Shown: positions 47,248 through 57,290, numbered from the stretch's first letter. The stretch is 64,000 bases of DNA from Hyphomicrobiales bacterium (GCA_900468805.1 UEIF01000041.1:62001-126000), one strand, 5' to 3'. Notes: a model not told the origin generated them from the sequence alone. Numbers and translations: made by a program.

Positions 47248-48000
47248 TCACCTTCCGACATATATAGCGGCGAAGGATTGGCCGAACTGGCTGATCAGGG
47301 CTGCGATCGAGAAATAGAGCAGGAAAAGGCCGCCCATCAGCAGATAGGGCGTGGAGATGAAGTAGACCGGGATCTGTGGCGCGAGCTTGTTGATGAAGCC
47401 GATCGAGATGTTGAAGATCAGTCCATAAATCAGATAGGGGCTCGCCAGCCGCAGCATGATGTAGGTGGTCTGCTCCAGCGTATCAGTGAAGGTGATGAGC
47501 GTGGAGCGCATCTCCATCAAGCCGCCGAAGGGCATGGTCGTGTAGGAATCGATCAGCGCCCGGAACACGATATGATGGAAGTCCATGATGAAGAGAACCA
47601 TCAGGCCGGTCATCGTGATGAAGGCGGTCAGGGTGATTTCCGCCGAATCTTCGACGACATCAGTCGTGCTCGGCTGCGTGTAACCAACCATCATGGAGAC
47701 GATCGAAGCGGCAAATTGCAGGCCGAGCGTATAGAGCCGGGCGAGCATGCCGTACATCACTCCGATCAGCGATTCGCTGAAAATCAGGCCGATATAGGTG
47801 CCGGAACTGGTGTGAACGGACGGATAGACGGTGTCCCAGAGCACCGGCAGCACCGCAAGCGAAAGTCCGCCTGCGATGAAGACGCGCAACTGCTCCGGCA
47901 CACGGGCGGAAGAAAAACCCGGAAGGGTCAGCACGCAGCCACCGATCCGGCAAAAAACCAGAAACAGCGCCAGAACTGTCCCTTGCGGGTCTGAAATCAT
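47248..48000 (-). CDS. fliR: flagellar export gate protein FliR
   Basis: The product is 250 residues with about six hydrophobic segments. The family patterns FCRIGGCVLTLPGFSSARVPEQLRV at the N-terminus and LASPYLIYGLIFNISIGFINKLAPQIP near residue 180 are clear. It is an inner-membrane part of the flagellar type III export gate with FliP and FliQ. The start overlaps the flhA stop by ATGA. Confidence 0.93.
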   Translation of the reverse strand: MISDPQGTVLALFLVFCRIGGCVLTLPGFSSARVPEQLRVFIAGGLSLAVLPVLWDTVYPSVHTSSGTYIGLIFSESLIGVMYGMLARLYTLGLQFAASIVSMMVGYTQPSTTDVVEDSAEITLTAFITMTGLMVLFIMDFHHIVFRALIDSYTTMPFGGLMEMRSTLITFTDTLEQTTYIMLRLASPYLIYGLIFNISIGFINKLAPQIPVYFISTPYLLMGGLFLLYFSIAALISQFGQSFAAIYVGR

Positions 48001-50084
48001 GAAATCGAGCCCAAAATCTTGATTTCGATGCCCTTGGCCAGTTCCACATGCGAGAGGACGGGAAGCGTTGCGAAGAGTCGCTCGATGATCATGCGAACAT
48101 AGGAGCGCGTTTCGGGTGACGTGACAAGGGCGAAAGGCAGGCCTCTATCCATGAATTCACGGATAACCTTCGTCGCCTGCTCGCTGAACTCTTCCAGCGT
48201 GCGGGGATCGATGTCGAATTCGACGACTTCGCCTTTTGCATCGCGCTTGAGAGCCTGGTGGAAAGCGAGATCCCATTTGCTGCCGAGCCGCAGGACGCGC
48301 AACACGCCATTGTCCGCCAGGTCTCCGCAGAGCTGCTGGGCCATGCGGATGCGAACGTGCTCGACGATCTGTTCCGTCTTGCGGACATGCGGGGCAAGTT
48401 CGGCAACCGCTTCCAGAATGAGGTGCAGGTTGCGGATCGAGACGCGCTCGGCAAGAAGCAGTTTCAGCACCGCCTGCAGGCCCGAATAGGACATGTGGGA
48501 CGAGCAGATCTCATCGGCCAGCTTCTTATATTCAGGGTCGAGACGATCGATCAGGATCTTCACGTCCTTGTAGGACAGAAGCTGCGGCAGGTTGTTGCGG
48601 ATAACCTCGCTCATATGCGTCAGTACGACCGAGACGTTGTCGATCGGCTGGAAGCCTTCCCGCTTCAGATCCTCGGCGAAGTTTTCGAGAATTGAAACTG
48701 CCGGCATGCCGAAAGCTGGTTCGCGGATTTCGTCACCCGGAATACTCGGCTTGCGGCCGGCCCCGGTGACGACGAGGACTTCGCCGACACGCAGCAGGTT
48801 CGAGGCGACGGTCGTACCGTGAATACGGATCTGGTACGACTTTTCGGGGATGCCGATATCATCCGTAACCTTGATTTCCGGCACGACGAAGCCGTACTGG
48901 GTCGCAAACTTCTTGCGCATCTTGCCGACGCGGAAGGCGAGTTCCTGATGGGCGCCAAGCAGGCGGGTCGAGACCATCTTGCCGAGAGCAAGCTCGATTT
49001 CAGAAGTGCGGAGAACCGACTTGACCGAGTCCTTTTCGAGCTCCTTGCTCTGGACAACCTTCTTTTCCTCGGCATCACGGCGGATCTTGTTTTCCGCTTC
49101 GACCTGACGCGGAATGAACCAGGCGCCGAAGGCGAGAAGACTGCCGAGGATCACGAAGGGGACAAACGGCAGGCCCGGCATCAGGGCCAGGACGAACATC
49201 AGCACGGCCGAGACGGAGAGCGCACGGGGATAGCCGCTCAGCTGATTGACGACCGCCTGGTCGGTGGAGCCGGTGGTGCCGCCGCGCGAGACGAGTAGGC
49301 CGGCGGCAAGCGAGACGATGAGGGCCGGCATCTGCGAGACGAGGCCGTCACCGACCGACAGCTTGACGAAGACATCGGCCGCTTCGCCGATCGGCATGCC
49401 GTGGCGGAAATAACCGATGATGATGCCACCGAAGACGTTGATAGCGGTAATGAGAAGACCCGCAACCGCGTCACCGCGAACGAACTTCGACGCACCGTCC
49501 ATGGCACCGAAGAAGGAGCTTTCTTCTTCCAGTTCCTTGCGGCGGCGCTGAGCTTCCTTCTCGTCGATGATACCGGCAGAGAGGTCGGCATCGATCGACA
49601 TCTGTTTGCCGGGAATGGCATCAAGGGTGAAACGTGCGCCGACTTCCGCGATACGCGTCGCACCCTTTGTGATGACGATGAAGTTGATGGTGATGAGGAT
49701 CAGGAAGACGATCAGACCGATGACGAAGTCGCCGGACATGACCAGGCTTGCGAAGCCGGCGATGACGCCGCCTGCCGCGTCGTGCCCTTCGTTGCCGTGC
49801 GAAAGGATGACTCGCGTGGTCGCGATGTTCAGCGCCAATCGCGTCATCGTCGCGATCAGAAGGATGGTTGGGAAGGACGAGAAATCGAGAGGCTTCTGGA
49901 TCCACAGTGCGACCATGAGGATCAGCACCGAGAAGGCGATCGAGAATGCCAGTCCCATGTCGATCAGGAACGGCGGGATCGGCAGGAAGAGGATGCAGAT
50001 GATACCGATGATGCCCAAGGCAAAACCGATATCACGGATGTTGGGAGCGACTTTCGGAAGGGGTAGTGCAGGTGGTTGCGCCAT
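47997..50084 (-). CDS. flhA: flagellar export gate protein FlhA
   Basis: The product is 695 residues, the normal length. About eight membrane helices cover residues 20-320, with the FHIPEP-family signature ITKGATRIAEVGARF followed by DAIPGKQMSIDADL between helices 4 and 5. The C-terminal half is the cytoplasmic nonamer ring that receives substrates and chaperones. It is flanked by fliQ and fliR. Confidence 0.95.
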   Translation of the reverse strand: MAQPPALPLPKVAPNIRDIGFALGIIGIICILFLPIPPFLIDMGLAFSIAFSVLILMVALWIQKPLDFSSFPTILLIATMTRLALNIATTRVILSHGNEGHDAAGGVIAGFASLVMSGDFVIGLIVFLILITINFIVITKGATRIAEVGARFTLDAIPGKQMSIDADLSAGIIDEKEAQRRRKELEEESSFFGAMDGASKFVRGDAVAGLLITAINVFGGIIIGYFRHGMPIGEAADVFVKLSVGDGLVSQMPALIVSLAAGLLVSRGGTTGSTDQAVVNQLSGYPRALSVSAVLMFVLALMPGLPFVPFVILGSLLAFGAWFIPRQVEAENKIRRDAEEKKVVQSKELEKDSVKSVLRTSEIELALGKMVSTRLLGAHQELAFRVGKMRKKFATQYGFVVPEIKVTDDIGIPEKSYQIRIHGTTVASNLLRVGEVLVVTGAGRKPSIPGDEIREPAFGMPAVSILENFAEDLKREGFQPIDNVSVVLTHMSEVIRNNLPQLLSYKDVKILIDRLDPEYKKLADEICSSHMSYSGLQAVLKLLLAERVSIRNLHLILEAVAELAPHVRKTEQIVEHVRIRMAQQLCGDLADNGVLRVLRLGSKWDLAFHQALKRDAKGEVVEFDIDPRTLEEFSEQATKVIREFMDRGLPFALVTSPETRSYVRMIIERLFATLPVLSHVELAKGIEIKILGSIS

Positions 50085-50175
50085 GGCGATTCCGTCTCTT
50101 CATGAGAGGAGGCGGACATCAGAGTCCGCCCAATTCGGATCGACAGTTAAATGGCGAAGCTTGCGCGAAGTTGGC

Positions 50176-50442
50176 TCAGAAGCCGGACTGGATGCGCGAG
50201 AAGACCAGATTGGTGAAGATGGAAACCTGCGAGCCCACGAAGGGTGCGGTAATGCCGACGGTGACCAGAACGGCAACGATCTTCGGGACGAAGGTGAGTG
50301 TCGCTTCCTGCACCTGTGTAAGCGCCTGAATGAGCGCGATCACTAGACCGACAATCATCGCTGCAGCAACCGCAGGACCCGCGCCAATGAGAACGGTCCA
50401 GATCGCAGCCTGGAACAGATCGAGTGCATCAGCTTCATTCAT
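50176..50442 (-). CDS. fliQ: flagellar export gate protein FliQ
   Basis: The product is 88 residues with two membrane helices (about 14-38 and 50-75). The pattern MNEADALDLFQAAIWTVL and the LTQVQEATLTFVPKI loop are typical of FliQ. The 91-bp gap to flhA holds no gene. Confidence 0.92.
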   Translation of the reverse strand: MNEADALDLFQAAIWTVLIGAGPAVAAAMIVGLVIALIQALTQVQEATLTFVPKIVAVLVTVGITAPFVGSQVSIFTNLVFSRIQSGF

Positions 50443-50494
50443 CGCCAGGCAACCTCATATCGCCTTGAAAGCAGTCAGTCCGGCCTTAGCCGGA

Positions 50495-50947
50495 CTAGGA
50501 TTCGTCGGTATCGTCGCTCGGTGCGTTGGTCGGCGCCGTATCCGAGATGCTGATTCCCGCCTGGACGAGAACCTTATCCCCATTCTTGAGCGTTGCAACA
50601 AGGCCGTCCGAATAAACCTTGACGGATTCGACCTGACCTGTGGTCTTGCCGTCAGCGCTTGTCATATATTTGCCGACATAGCTGCTCGCCTGGGTAAGGC
50701 TGGAACTGGTCAGCAGTGTGTCCAGCTTCGAGTTCGTCTGGATCGTCTGCTCGACCTGCGAGAAGCTCGCGAGCTGTGACATCTGCTCGCTGGCATCCAT
50801 CGGATCGGTCGGATCCTGGTTCTTCATCTGCGCGACAAGCAACTGAAGGAAGTTGTCGTAGTTCAGCGTGGCCTTTTTCTGCGCGGCATTGGACGAGCCA
50901 TACGTGCTGCTGCCACCGCCTACGCCCTGGGTTCCATCTACCGCCAT
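50495..50947 (-). CDS. flgD: hook-capping protein FlgD
   Basis: The product is 150 residues from the ATG at 50947, which has GGGAG 9 bases upstream. The N-terminal FlgD core is LNYDNFLQLLVAQMKNQDPT, then DPMDASEQMSQLASFSQVEQ. It is shorter than E. coli FlgD (231) because the C-terminal Ig-like part is reduced, as in other rhizobia. Its start lies 10 bases inside the flbT end. Confidence 0.93.
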   Translation of the reverse strand: MAVDGTQGVGGGSSTYGSSNAAQKKATLNYDNFLQLLVAQMKNQDPTDPMDASEQMSQLASFSQVEQTIQTNSKLDTLLTSSSLTQASSYVGKYMTSADGKTTGQVESVKVYSDGLVATLKNGDKVLVQAGISISDTAPTNAPSDDTDES

Positions 50948-51387
50948 GGTGCGATCTCCCTGCGAATCTGCTCGACCATTGTCGGGGGCAGCTCGTGATT
51001 GTTGAGAATGCCGTCTTCGATCGCGTAGAGACCGCGGATCGCCTTCAGCGCGTCGAAGGCGCGGCCCGTCGAAACGAGTGCATCGATACGCTTCAGCTCG
51101 GCGAGGATTTCCTCGTTCTTGAAGCATGTGAGCAGCATCGTGATCGACTTGCGGAACATCGCCGTCGAATGTTCCTTGCCCTCGGGATTGATGAGGATCA
51201 TCTGGGCAATGAAGTAGAGCTGGCGAAGCGGCGTGGTCGCGGCTTCCGGCTGCAGCACGTGGTTTTCGAGAAGGAACGTCACATCATTCAGGAATTCCAG
51301 TGCGACCTTGCGGTCGACACGCAGGACGGCGCCGTTGATGAAGATTCTTTCTCCGGCTTTCAGAGAAATGCGAAGTGTACTTTTCAT
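50938..51387 (-). CDS. flbT: flagellin translation repressor FlbT
   Basis: The product is 149 residues. The FlbT pattern LKAGERIFINGAVLRVDRK and FLLENHVLQPEAATTPLRQ is clear. In Caulobacter FlbT binds the flagellin mRNA leader and destabilises it until the hook is complete; in Brucella it can activate instead. It overlaps flaF by ATGA and flgD by 10 bases. Confidence 0.93.
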   Translation of the reverse strand: MKSTLRISLKAGERIFINGAVLRVDRKVALEFLNDVTFLLENHVLQPEAATTPLRQLYFIAQMILINPEGKEHSTAMFRKSITMLLTCFKNEEILAELKRIDALVSTGRAFDALKAIRGLYAIEDGILNNHELPPTMVEQIRREIAPWR

Positions 51388-51731
51388 TTAAGTCCATCCC
51401 TGATGATGGTGGTAACGTCGATGATGCCCTGGTAGTTATTCGACTGACGTTTTCTAATTCTGTCGCATTCCTTCAATATCCAGATCGCAATCGAGATGAG
51501 GTTCGCCCTGAGCTCGATTTCCAACTGGTTATCGGGATGTTTCAAATCCTCGATAAAGCTGATCCACACCCTTCGCGTATAGAAGAGAGCTTCAATAGAC
51601 TCCCGGCTGTACTTCTCTTTGTCGCGCGCCGCCGAAAGCAGTTCTATCGAACGTTCGAGAACCTGCCATTCTCGCTCCTTCGCGTCGGCAACCGAGTCTT
51701 GCATGACCTCGGCATAAGAGAACTGATACAT
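51384..51731 (-). CDS. flaF: flagellin biosynthesis regulator FlaF
   Basis: The product is 115 residues. The start MYQFSYAEVMQDSVADAKER and the later LRANLISIAIWILKECDRI are the FlaF family pattern. FlaF is needed for flagellin synthesis or secretion and works opposite FlbT. It lies 36 bases past flgL. Confidence 0.93.
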   Translation of the reverse strand: MYQFSYAEVMQDSVADAKEREWQVLERSIELLSAARDKEKYSRESIEALFYTRRVWISFIEDLKHPDNQLEIELRANLISIAIWILKECDRIRKRQSNNYQGIIDVTTIIRDGLK

Positions 51732-51767
51732 TCATGCATCCTTCTTTATATTGCGCGCCTTTGCTCA

Positions 51768-52820
51768 TCAAAGGTAGTTTACAAGACTCAACTGCTGGAT
51801 CTTCGATACGATCGTGTAGGCGGTTTCGAGCTGGGTTTCCAAAGTCTTGACAAGGGTCGAGGCCTCATAGGGATCGACGCCCTGAATATCGACGAGCTTG
51901 GTCTGCATGATGTTCGACTGGGCATCGAGCGCGTCATTCGCCTTCTCGACACGCTCCTGTGACAGACCGAGCTGGCTCGCCTGGGTAACGATACCGGTAG
52001 TGGCTCTGGTCGTATAGGTGATCGCCTTTGAAGAGACTGCGCTCATTGCGTCCGTGCTAAGGCTCTGCCCCATCAGGGCAGAGGTCACCACCGTCGCCAG
52101 AGCGAAGTAACGCATGCCTTCGGAATTGGCATTGGTCGACGACTGAACGACTTCCGAATTGCTGATACGGCTCGTCATGTTCTGGCTGGAGGCCTTCGAC
52201 CAGCCGGTGGTCGGATCCGTCCAGGCCGCTTCGCTGAACATCGGCTCGACCTTGGTCTCGATGAAGGTCTTCATCTCGTCGCCGGTGAGCTGGTTGACCG
52301 CCTTCGGTGTCGGCAGACCTGCCGCATAGGTATTCAGAGCTGCAACGATCGCCGCCGAAGTCGCAGTGGTTTTATCCGTTAGCGGCTGGATGTCGGTGTT
52401 GATGCCGGCAAAAAGATATTCGCCGTTCACCATCGAGTTCGACGTGTCCATCATCGTGGAAAGCGCGCTCGTGGCCGACTGGATTGCGACCGTGATGCTG
52501 CCCGGATCGTGGCTGCTCTGAAGCGCGGTCAGCTTGGACAGGAAGCTGTCGCCGGCCTTCTTCATTTTATCGAGCCCGGTTTGAGCCGATTCCATGCGGG
52601 CGTCGACGAGAGCGTTGCTCAGCTTGATCGACTTGATGCGGTCGACTTCGCGGGTAAAGTCGATGCTCTTGGCTGCGTAACCCCCAAGCGACACACCGAT
52701 ATCGGCGTAGGTGCCGGTGGTCGCTTCCATCGTCGCCTTCGTCATCTGGTTCTGCGCCTGACGGATCGTCAATCGCATGGCGTTTTGGATGGCCGAACTT
52801 GAAATAAATGAGCTTTTCAT
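51768..52820 (-). CDS. flgL: hook-filament junction protein FlgL
   Basis: The product is 350 residues. The flagellin-like N-terminal helix region (NAMRLTIRQAQNQMTKATME) and C-terminal helices (QAQ-free DVNP-like segment VQGVDPYEASTLVKTLET) pack as D0/D1 domains of a filament-type protein. It joins FlgK to the filament. It follows flgK after 3 bases. Confidence 0.92.
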   Translation of the reverse strand: MKSSFISSSAIQNAMRLTIRQAQNQMTKATMEATTGTYADIGVSLGGYAAKSIDFTREVDRIKSIKLSNALVDARMESAQTGLDKMKKAGDSFLSKLTALQSSHDPGSITVAIQSATSALSTMMDTSNSMVNGEYLFAGINTDIQPLTDKTTATSAAIVAALNTYAAGLPTPKAVNQLTGDEMKTFIETKVEPMFSEAAWTDPTTGWSKASSQNMTSRISNSEVVQSSTNANSEGMRYFALATVVTSALMGQSLSTDAMSAVSSKAITYTTRATTGIVTQASQLGLSQERVEKANDALDAQSNIMQTKLVDIQGVDPYEASTLVKTLETQLETAYTIVSKIQQLSLVNYL

Positions 52821-52823
52821 GGC

Positions 52824-54290
52824 TTAACTCGCAATATCCAGCAATGCTTTCAACATTTCATCAACGGCGTTCAAAATCTTGGTCGCCGCCTTGTAGGACT
52901 GTTCGATGTCGAGAAGGAGCGTCAGTTCCTCATCGAGATTGACGCCCGTTTCATTGGAATAAGCTTCATCGGTTCGTGCGGCGGCAGCCTGGGTGTTTTC
53001 CGCAGCCGTGGTCGCATCGCTGCGGTTCTGCTCGAGCCAGCCAATCGAATTGGTGGCGTAGTTCATGATGCTGACATTAGTGTCCAGGCCCGAATCGGTG
53101 TCGAACGGAATGCCACTGTCCATCGCCGTATAGAGGCGGTCGAGTTCTGCGGAGTAGCCACTCGAACCCGTCGTGTTCTTCGGCGGCCCACCGTTGATGT
53201 TGCCATCGCGCAGGCGCATGGGATCGCCGGCCGGAGTGCCGCTCGTTATGACACCCTTATTGATAGCAATCGTTCCAGCGATGCCATCGATGATGCCGCC
53301 ACCTGGCGGAACCGGCGGAACTCCGCCAGCCGTGCCCGTTTGCGGGTCTGACCAGACGAAAAGACCGGGTGCGCCAGCTTCCTGATAGAGATTGACAAGA
53401 CCACGGGCGACCTCGTCGAGCTGGCTCTGGAACTTCGGCGCGATATCGTCGCGGACTTGCAGGAGCGAAGCGAGGCTGCCCTGGGCATTGGTCGATGCGC
53501 CCGTCCCCATATTGACGGCAACGCCGTCGATATAGACCTTGTTGCCTTTCGTGCTCGCCGCATAGGACTGCGTCGGCTCGAAGCTGACCGAGCGCGGGAT
53601 CGTCTCGAACAGGGTGGTGCCATCGGCCGTATAGAGCACCATGTCATTGTTGGGGCGCTGAACCGTCTGTACGCCAACGATCTGATTGATCTGCTTGAGA
53701 ACCTTTTCACGCTCGTCGAGTGCGCTCGAAGGATCCTCATTGCCCGCCGTCGCCTTCTTGACGGCGTTGTTTGCCGTTTCGAACTGCTTCAGGAGGCTGT
53801 TCAGCGAGTCGACCTGGTTCTTGACCTGCTTGTCGGCATCGGAACGCTGCTGCTGGACGGCCTTGGAGGCATTGTTCAGCGAGGTGACGACATCCTGTGC
53901 CGCAGTGATCGCGCCTTGTGCGGCGATCAGGTCGCCAGGGGTGGCGCGGAACGTGCCGAGCTTGTCGCGGAAGGCGCGCAGCGCCACTTCCGGAGACGTC
54001 TCGTTGTTGTTGCCACCCATGATCGACTTCAGATCTTCAAGGCCGCTCAGCAGGGTCTGCTGGGAGCTATCCTGTGAGGAGGCCTTGAGATATTGTTTCA
54101 GCAGCGCATCTTCCTGTGCGCGGCTGATCTTGACCACCTGGGCGCCGTTCAGCGAGGTGGAGAGCATCGCCTGCCGGCGCACATAGTCCTTGTTGCCGGC
54201 GTTCGAGATATTGTTCGATACGATGCTGCTCTGTGCGCCCGTATTGTTGAATATGCTCTGCGCGGTGTTAAGTGCTGAAGTGAGCGACAT
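52824..54290 (-). CDS. flgK: hook-filament junction protein FlgK
   Basis: The product is 488 residues. The N-terminal flagella basal-body rod pattern SIVSNNISNAGNKDYVRRQA and the C-terminal GVNLDEELTLLLDIEQSYKA motif are both present. A variable Gly/Pro/Asn-rich domain lies in the middle (about 320-380). It starts 19 bases past flgE. Confidence 0.94.
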   Translation of the reverse strand: MSLTSALNTAQSIFNNTGAQSSIVSNNISNAGNKDYVRRQAMLSTSLNGAQVVKISRAQEDALLKQYLKASSQDSSQQTLLSGLEDLKSIMGGNNNETSPEVALRAFRDKLGTFRATPGDLIAAQGAITAAQDVVTSLNNASKAVQQQRSDADKQVKNQVDSLNSLLKQFETANNAVKKATAGNEDPSSALDEREKVLKQINQIVGVQTVQRPNNDMVLYTADGTTLFETIPRSVSFEPTQSYAASTKGNKVYIDGVAVNMGTGASTNAQGSLASLLQVRDDIAPKFQSQLDEVARGLVNLYQEAGAPGLFVWSDPQTGTAGGVPPVPPGGGIIDGIAGTIAINKGVITSGTPAGDPMRLRDGNINGGPPKNTTGSSGYSAELDRLYTAMDSGIPFDTDSGLDTNVSIMNYATNSIGWLEQNRSDATTAAENTQAAAARTDEAYSNETGVNLDEELTLLLDIEQSYKAATKILNAVDEMLKALLDIAS

Positions 54291-54309
54291 GGCTTACCCG
54301 TTACCCTTA

Positions 54310-55626
54310 TTAACGCTTGAGGTTGACGAGAACGTCCATGAGATCGGAACCCGTCTGGAACACCTTGGAGTTGGCGGTGTAGCTGCGCTGGGATTCGATC
54401 ATTTCCGTCAGCTCGCCGGCGAGGTCGACGTTCGAGCCTTCGAGGGCGCCCGACTGGATCTTGCCCAAGCCGCTGGTCTGCGGGAAGCCGGTAACAGTCA
54501 CGCCCGACTTGCCGTTGGCCGAGTAGACGTTGCCGGACATCAGCGTCAGCAGGTCCGGGCTCGGCACATTGGCGAGCGGGATCTGGAAGACGGGCTTGGT
54601 GCTGCCGTCATCGTACTTCGAGTAGACGATACCGTCGGAGTCGATGGTGATATCGACCGGCGAATTCGCGCCCTGACCGTCAACGTTACCAGTACCCGAG
54701 AAATTATCGCCAACCTGGGAGAGGTCGAGGTTCATATTGATGGCGAGGCCGGTAACCGGATCAGTGATCGTCGCGCCAGGCGGCGACAGCATCTGGCCCT
54801 TATCATCGAACGAGATCGTCTTTACCGAGACTGCTGCCGAGCTGTAGGGGAATGAGCTCGTGCCGGTCGCGGCTTTGTCAGCGTTACGGAATACGGCCAT
54901 TTCCCACTGGGTTTTCGTACCGGCGGGCGATGCCGGGGGCGCGGCGGCTGGAATCTTCGTATAGTAGATGTCATACATCACTTTGCTACCCAGCTTGTCA
55001 TAGGTAACCATTGAATACTTCTGGGTATTGCTGGTAGCGGCGGTGGGCGTTGCTGCCGGGAGGCTGCCGTTGGCGCTTGGCAGGGCATTGGGGTCCGTAA
55101 CCACAGTTGCGCCTGGCTTCAGGTTGCCGGTCCAGGTACCGTTCGCGGTCGGAACGGCTTGCAGCTTCTGGTCGCCGAGTACGTTGATCGGAACGAGGCC
55201 ATCGAAACCGTTGACGACGACGGCCGGAGCCGAGGCGCCCCATGGATAACCCATGAGCGTGAAGCCGGCCGAGTTGACGAGGTTGCCGCTGTCGTCCTTC
55301 GTAAAGTCGCCGGCGCGGGTCAGGACAGGAACGCCGTCAGCGCCCTGGACGATGAAGAAGCCGTCGCCGGAAATTGCGAGGTCGTAACCGGAGGTCGTGT
55401 AGGAAATATCGCCCTGGTCGGAGACAGCCTGACGAACCGTCGTCGTCACGCCGCCCGAGTTGTAGTTGCCGGAGCCCGATGGCAGGACCAGCGACGAGAA
55501 CGCGGTCGAAACAGCCTTGTAACCGCTGGTGTTCACGTTGGCGATATTATCGGAGACGGTGCTGAGGCGGTTTGCCTGCGCGTTCATCCCCGAGACTGCC
55601 GTCTTCATGCTGCCGAAAATGCTCAT
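54310..55626 (-). CDS. flgE: flagellar hook protein FlgE
   Basis: The product is 438 residues. The N-terminal rod motif LSTVSDNIANVNTSGYKAV and the C-terminal SNVDLAGELTEMIESQRSYT frame the FlgE D1 and D2 domains. It builds the curved hook. It is the first structural gene after rem. Confidence 0.95.
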   Translation of the reverse strand: MSIFGSMKTAVSGMNAQANRLSTVSDNIANVNTSGYKAVSTAFSSLVLPSGSGNYNSGGVTTTVRQAVSDQGDISYTTSGYDLAISGDGFFIVQGADGVPVLTRAGDFTKDDSGNLVNSAGFTLMGYPWGASAPAVVVNGFDGLVPINVLGDQKLQAVPTANGTWTGNLKPGATVVTDPNALPSANGSLPAATPTAATSNTQKYSMVTYDKLGSKVMYDIYYTKIPAAAPPASPAGTKTQWEMAVFRNADKAATGTSSFPYSSAAVSVKTISFDDKGQMLSPPGATITDPVTGLAINMNLDLSQVGDNFSGTGNVDGQGANSPVDITIDSDGIVYSKYDDGSTKPVFQIPLANVPSPDLLTLMSGNVYSANGKSGVTVTGFPQTSGLGKIQSGALEGSNVDLAGELTEMIESQRSYTANSKVFQTGSDLMDVLVNLKR

Positions 55627-55753
55627 CTGAAAACCTCGTTTTACCTGTTAAATACAACAGTATTTGGCGGGCCTTGCGTGAAGCTGTCTGTTGCGCCGGG
55701 TCGCCGATGGAAATATTCCGGCTTTCCCGCGCGGCATGGCCCGCGCCGAAAAA

Positions 55754-56425
55754 TCAATTCCAATCAATGCAATAGCCAAGGAAACGCTTGGAATCGACCG
55801 GGTCGACACCGAGCTTCTTGCGCAGCTTCTTGCGCAGCTTGGAGATGTGGCTTTCAACGACGTTTTCTTCGACTTCCTCGTCGAAAATGCCGTAGATCGC
55901 ATTGAAGATCTGCGTCTTGGTGACACGACGACCGCGATTGGCGATCAAGTATTCCAGGATGCGACGTTCGCGACGCGGCAAAGCAAAGACCTCGCCGTGG
56001 ATCTCCGGATCGCGACCGTCCGAGAAGACGCGGATCCCGCCGATGTCGGTGTAGTTTGTGATCGCCTTCAGGCGGCGACGGATTGCAGCAGCACGCGCGA
56101 GAATCTCGCGAGGATGCACCGGCTTGCGTACAACGTCGTCGACGCCGCAGTCGAAAAGTGCAAGTGTGTTTTCGAGCGACGGCTGGTCGCTGACGGCAAT
56201 CACAGGCGCCATCGAGCGATCGCGTATGGCACGCGGCAACTCCATGGTGCGCTGCCCCTGACCAATCAGGAATGCCTCGACCGCGGCGATGTCCGAATCA
56301 GCCGCCGTCTGCACCCATTCGCCGAATTCACTGGGATCAAAGCCGGTTGAGGGAATGCCCTCACGGCCAAAAAGAGAAGTGTAACCATCCTTCACGAGCT
56401 CACGCTCATCAACCACTACGATCAT
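55754..56425 (-). CDS. rem: OmpR-type regulator Rem (exponential-phase motility)
   Basis: The product is 223 residues. The C-terminal winged helix covers about 125-220 (LPRRERRILEYLIANRGRRV, then VESHISKLRKKLRKKLGVDP). The N-terminal domain has a receiver fold, with DE near residue 6 and the conserved lysine in VVRKPVHP, but the usual phosphoacceptor aspartate position reads AAVEAF, so it is probably not phosphorylated. In Sinorhizobium Rem activates flagellar genes during exponential growth. A 127-bp spacer separates it from flgE. Confidence 0.9.
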   Translation of the reverse strand: MIVVVDERELVKDGYTSLFGREGIPSTGFDPSEFGEWVQTAADSDIAAVEAFLIGQGQRTMELPRAIRDRSMAPVIAVSDQPSLENTLALFDCGVDDVVRKPVHPREILARAAAIRRRLKAITNYTDIGGIRVFSDGRDPEIHGEVFALPRRERRILEYLIANRGRRVTKTQIFNAIYGIFDEEVEENVVESHISKLRKKLRKKLGVDPVDSKRFLGYCIDWN

Positions 56426-56705
56426 TCGTCCGCCTCCGAATCAGTGTGGCACATCGATGATCTATGGATACGAATCGCGCGAATCAGCGGCTACTCGTGA
56501 AAGTTAATGGCGGAAATTAATAATTGATTAAGAATTGGGTGCCGATTTGATCTACATATAGTATGCCGAGCTTGTTATGCACACAAAAATTTCGTGGAAA
56601 AGTTAACGCTCGGTTAATTGCGGCTTGCAAGCGGGATTCCTGCCGGATTCCTGCCACACTCTGACACAGTTCGGTCATAATTCGGCAATTCAATTATTAA
56701 TTGAA

Positions 56706-57290
56706 TTAATTTGCGCAGAAATTGCTCGCATTGGGAGTCCACTTGCCGTAGCCGGTGGCAACGAGATTTGCGATGACGCGGCAGACATACTGCTTCTGAG
56801 CGGGGTTGTTGTTCGGCCCCGCGTGGTATCTGGCTACCGCCATGGTCCACGTCTCGTGACGGTCGTGAAGGTTGCGCAGGAACTTCGCAGCATATTCCAC
56901 GTTGCGATGGGGATCGAACATTTCCTCCACGGAGCTAAATTTCTCACCGTGGAAATAGTGATTGATCTGCATACATCCGATATCGATGAGCTTCGCGCCG
57001 CCTCTGCTGGAGGCGTCGAATTGCCGTAATGCGGCCTGCTCGGAGGATGGAAACAGGGCCTTCCCTTCGACGTTCATCGCATATGGATAGAGCGATCCCT
57101 TGCGGCCGGTTTCCGTCAGCCCGACTGAATAGAGAATTCCTTCCGGAATGCCGTATTTGGCCGCTGCTGACTGGATTTCCCGCTCACAGGCGCCGGTAGA
57201 GGCCGATGCGCTAGAGGTAAACGCTGCCAGAGCGGCTGCCGCCAGCGTCGACAGCAGAAGCGTTCTCAACACCGTTGCCGCCCGCACCAT
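56706..57290 (-). CDS. flagellar-cluster lytic transglycosylase
   Basis: The product is 194 residues from the ATG at 57290 (GGAGG 5 bases upstream). Residues 1-30 are a signal peptide. The mature part is an SLT-like domain: catalytic Glu in GLTETGRKGSLYPYAMNV, then IDIGCMQINHYFHGEKF and TWTMAVARYHAGPNN. It would open peptidoglycan for the rod, a role FlgJ has elsewhere. Its first 80 bases overlap the 3' end of fliK in another frame. An AT-rich palindrome covers its stop. Confidence 0.87.
   Translation of the reverse strand: MVRAATVLRTLLLSTLAAAALAAFTSSASASTGACEREIQSAAAKYGIPEGILYSVGLTETGRKGSLYPYAMNVEGKALFPSSEQAALRQFDASSRGGAKLIDIGCMQINHYFHGEKFSSVEEMFDPHRNVEYAAKFLRNLHDRHETWTMAVARYHAGPNNNPAQKQYVCRVIANLVATGYGKWTPNASNFCAN

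Noticed and set aside
56687..56707. AT-rich 21-bp palindrome at the transglycosylase stop
   Set aside because: It may form a weak hairpin, but being wholly AT-rich and lacking a T tract it is not a convincing terminator or operator.
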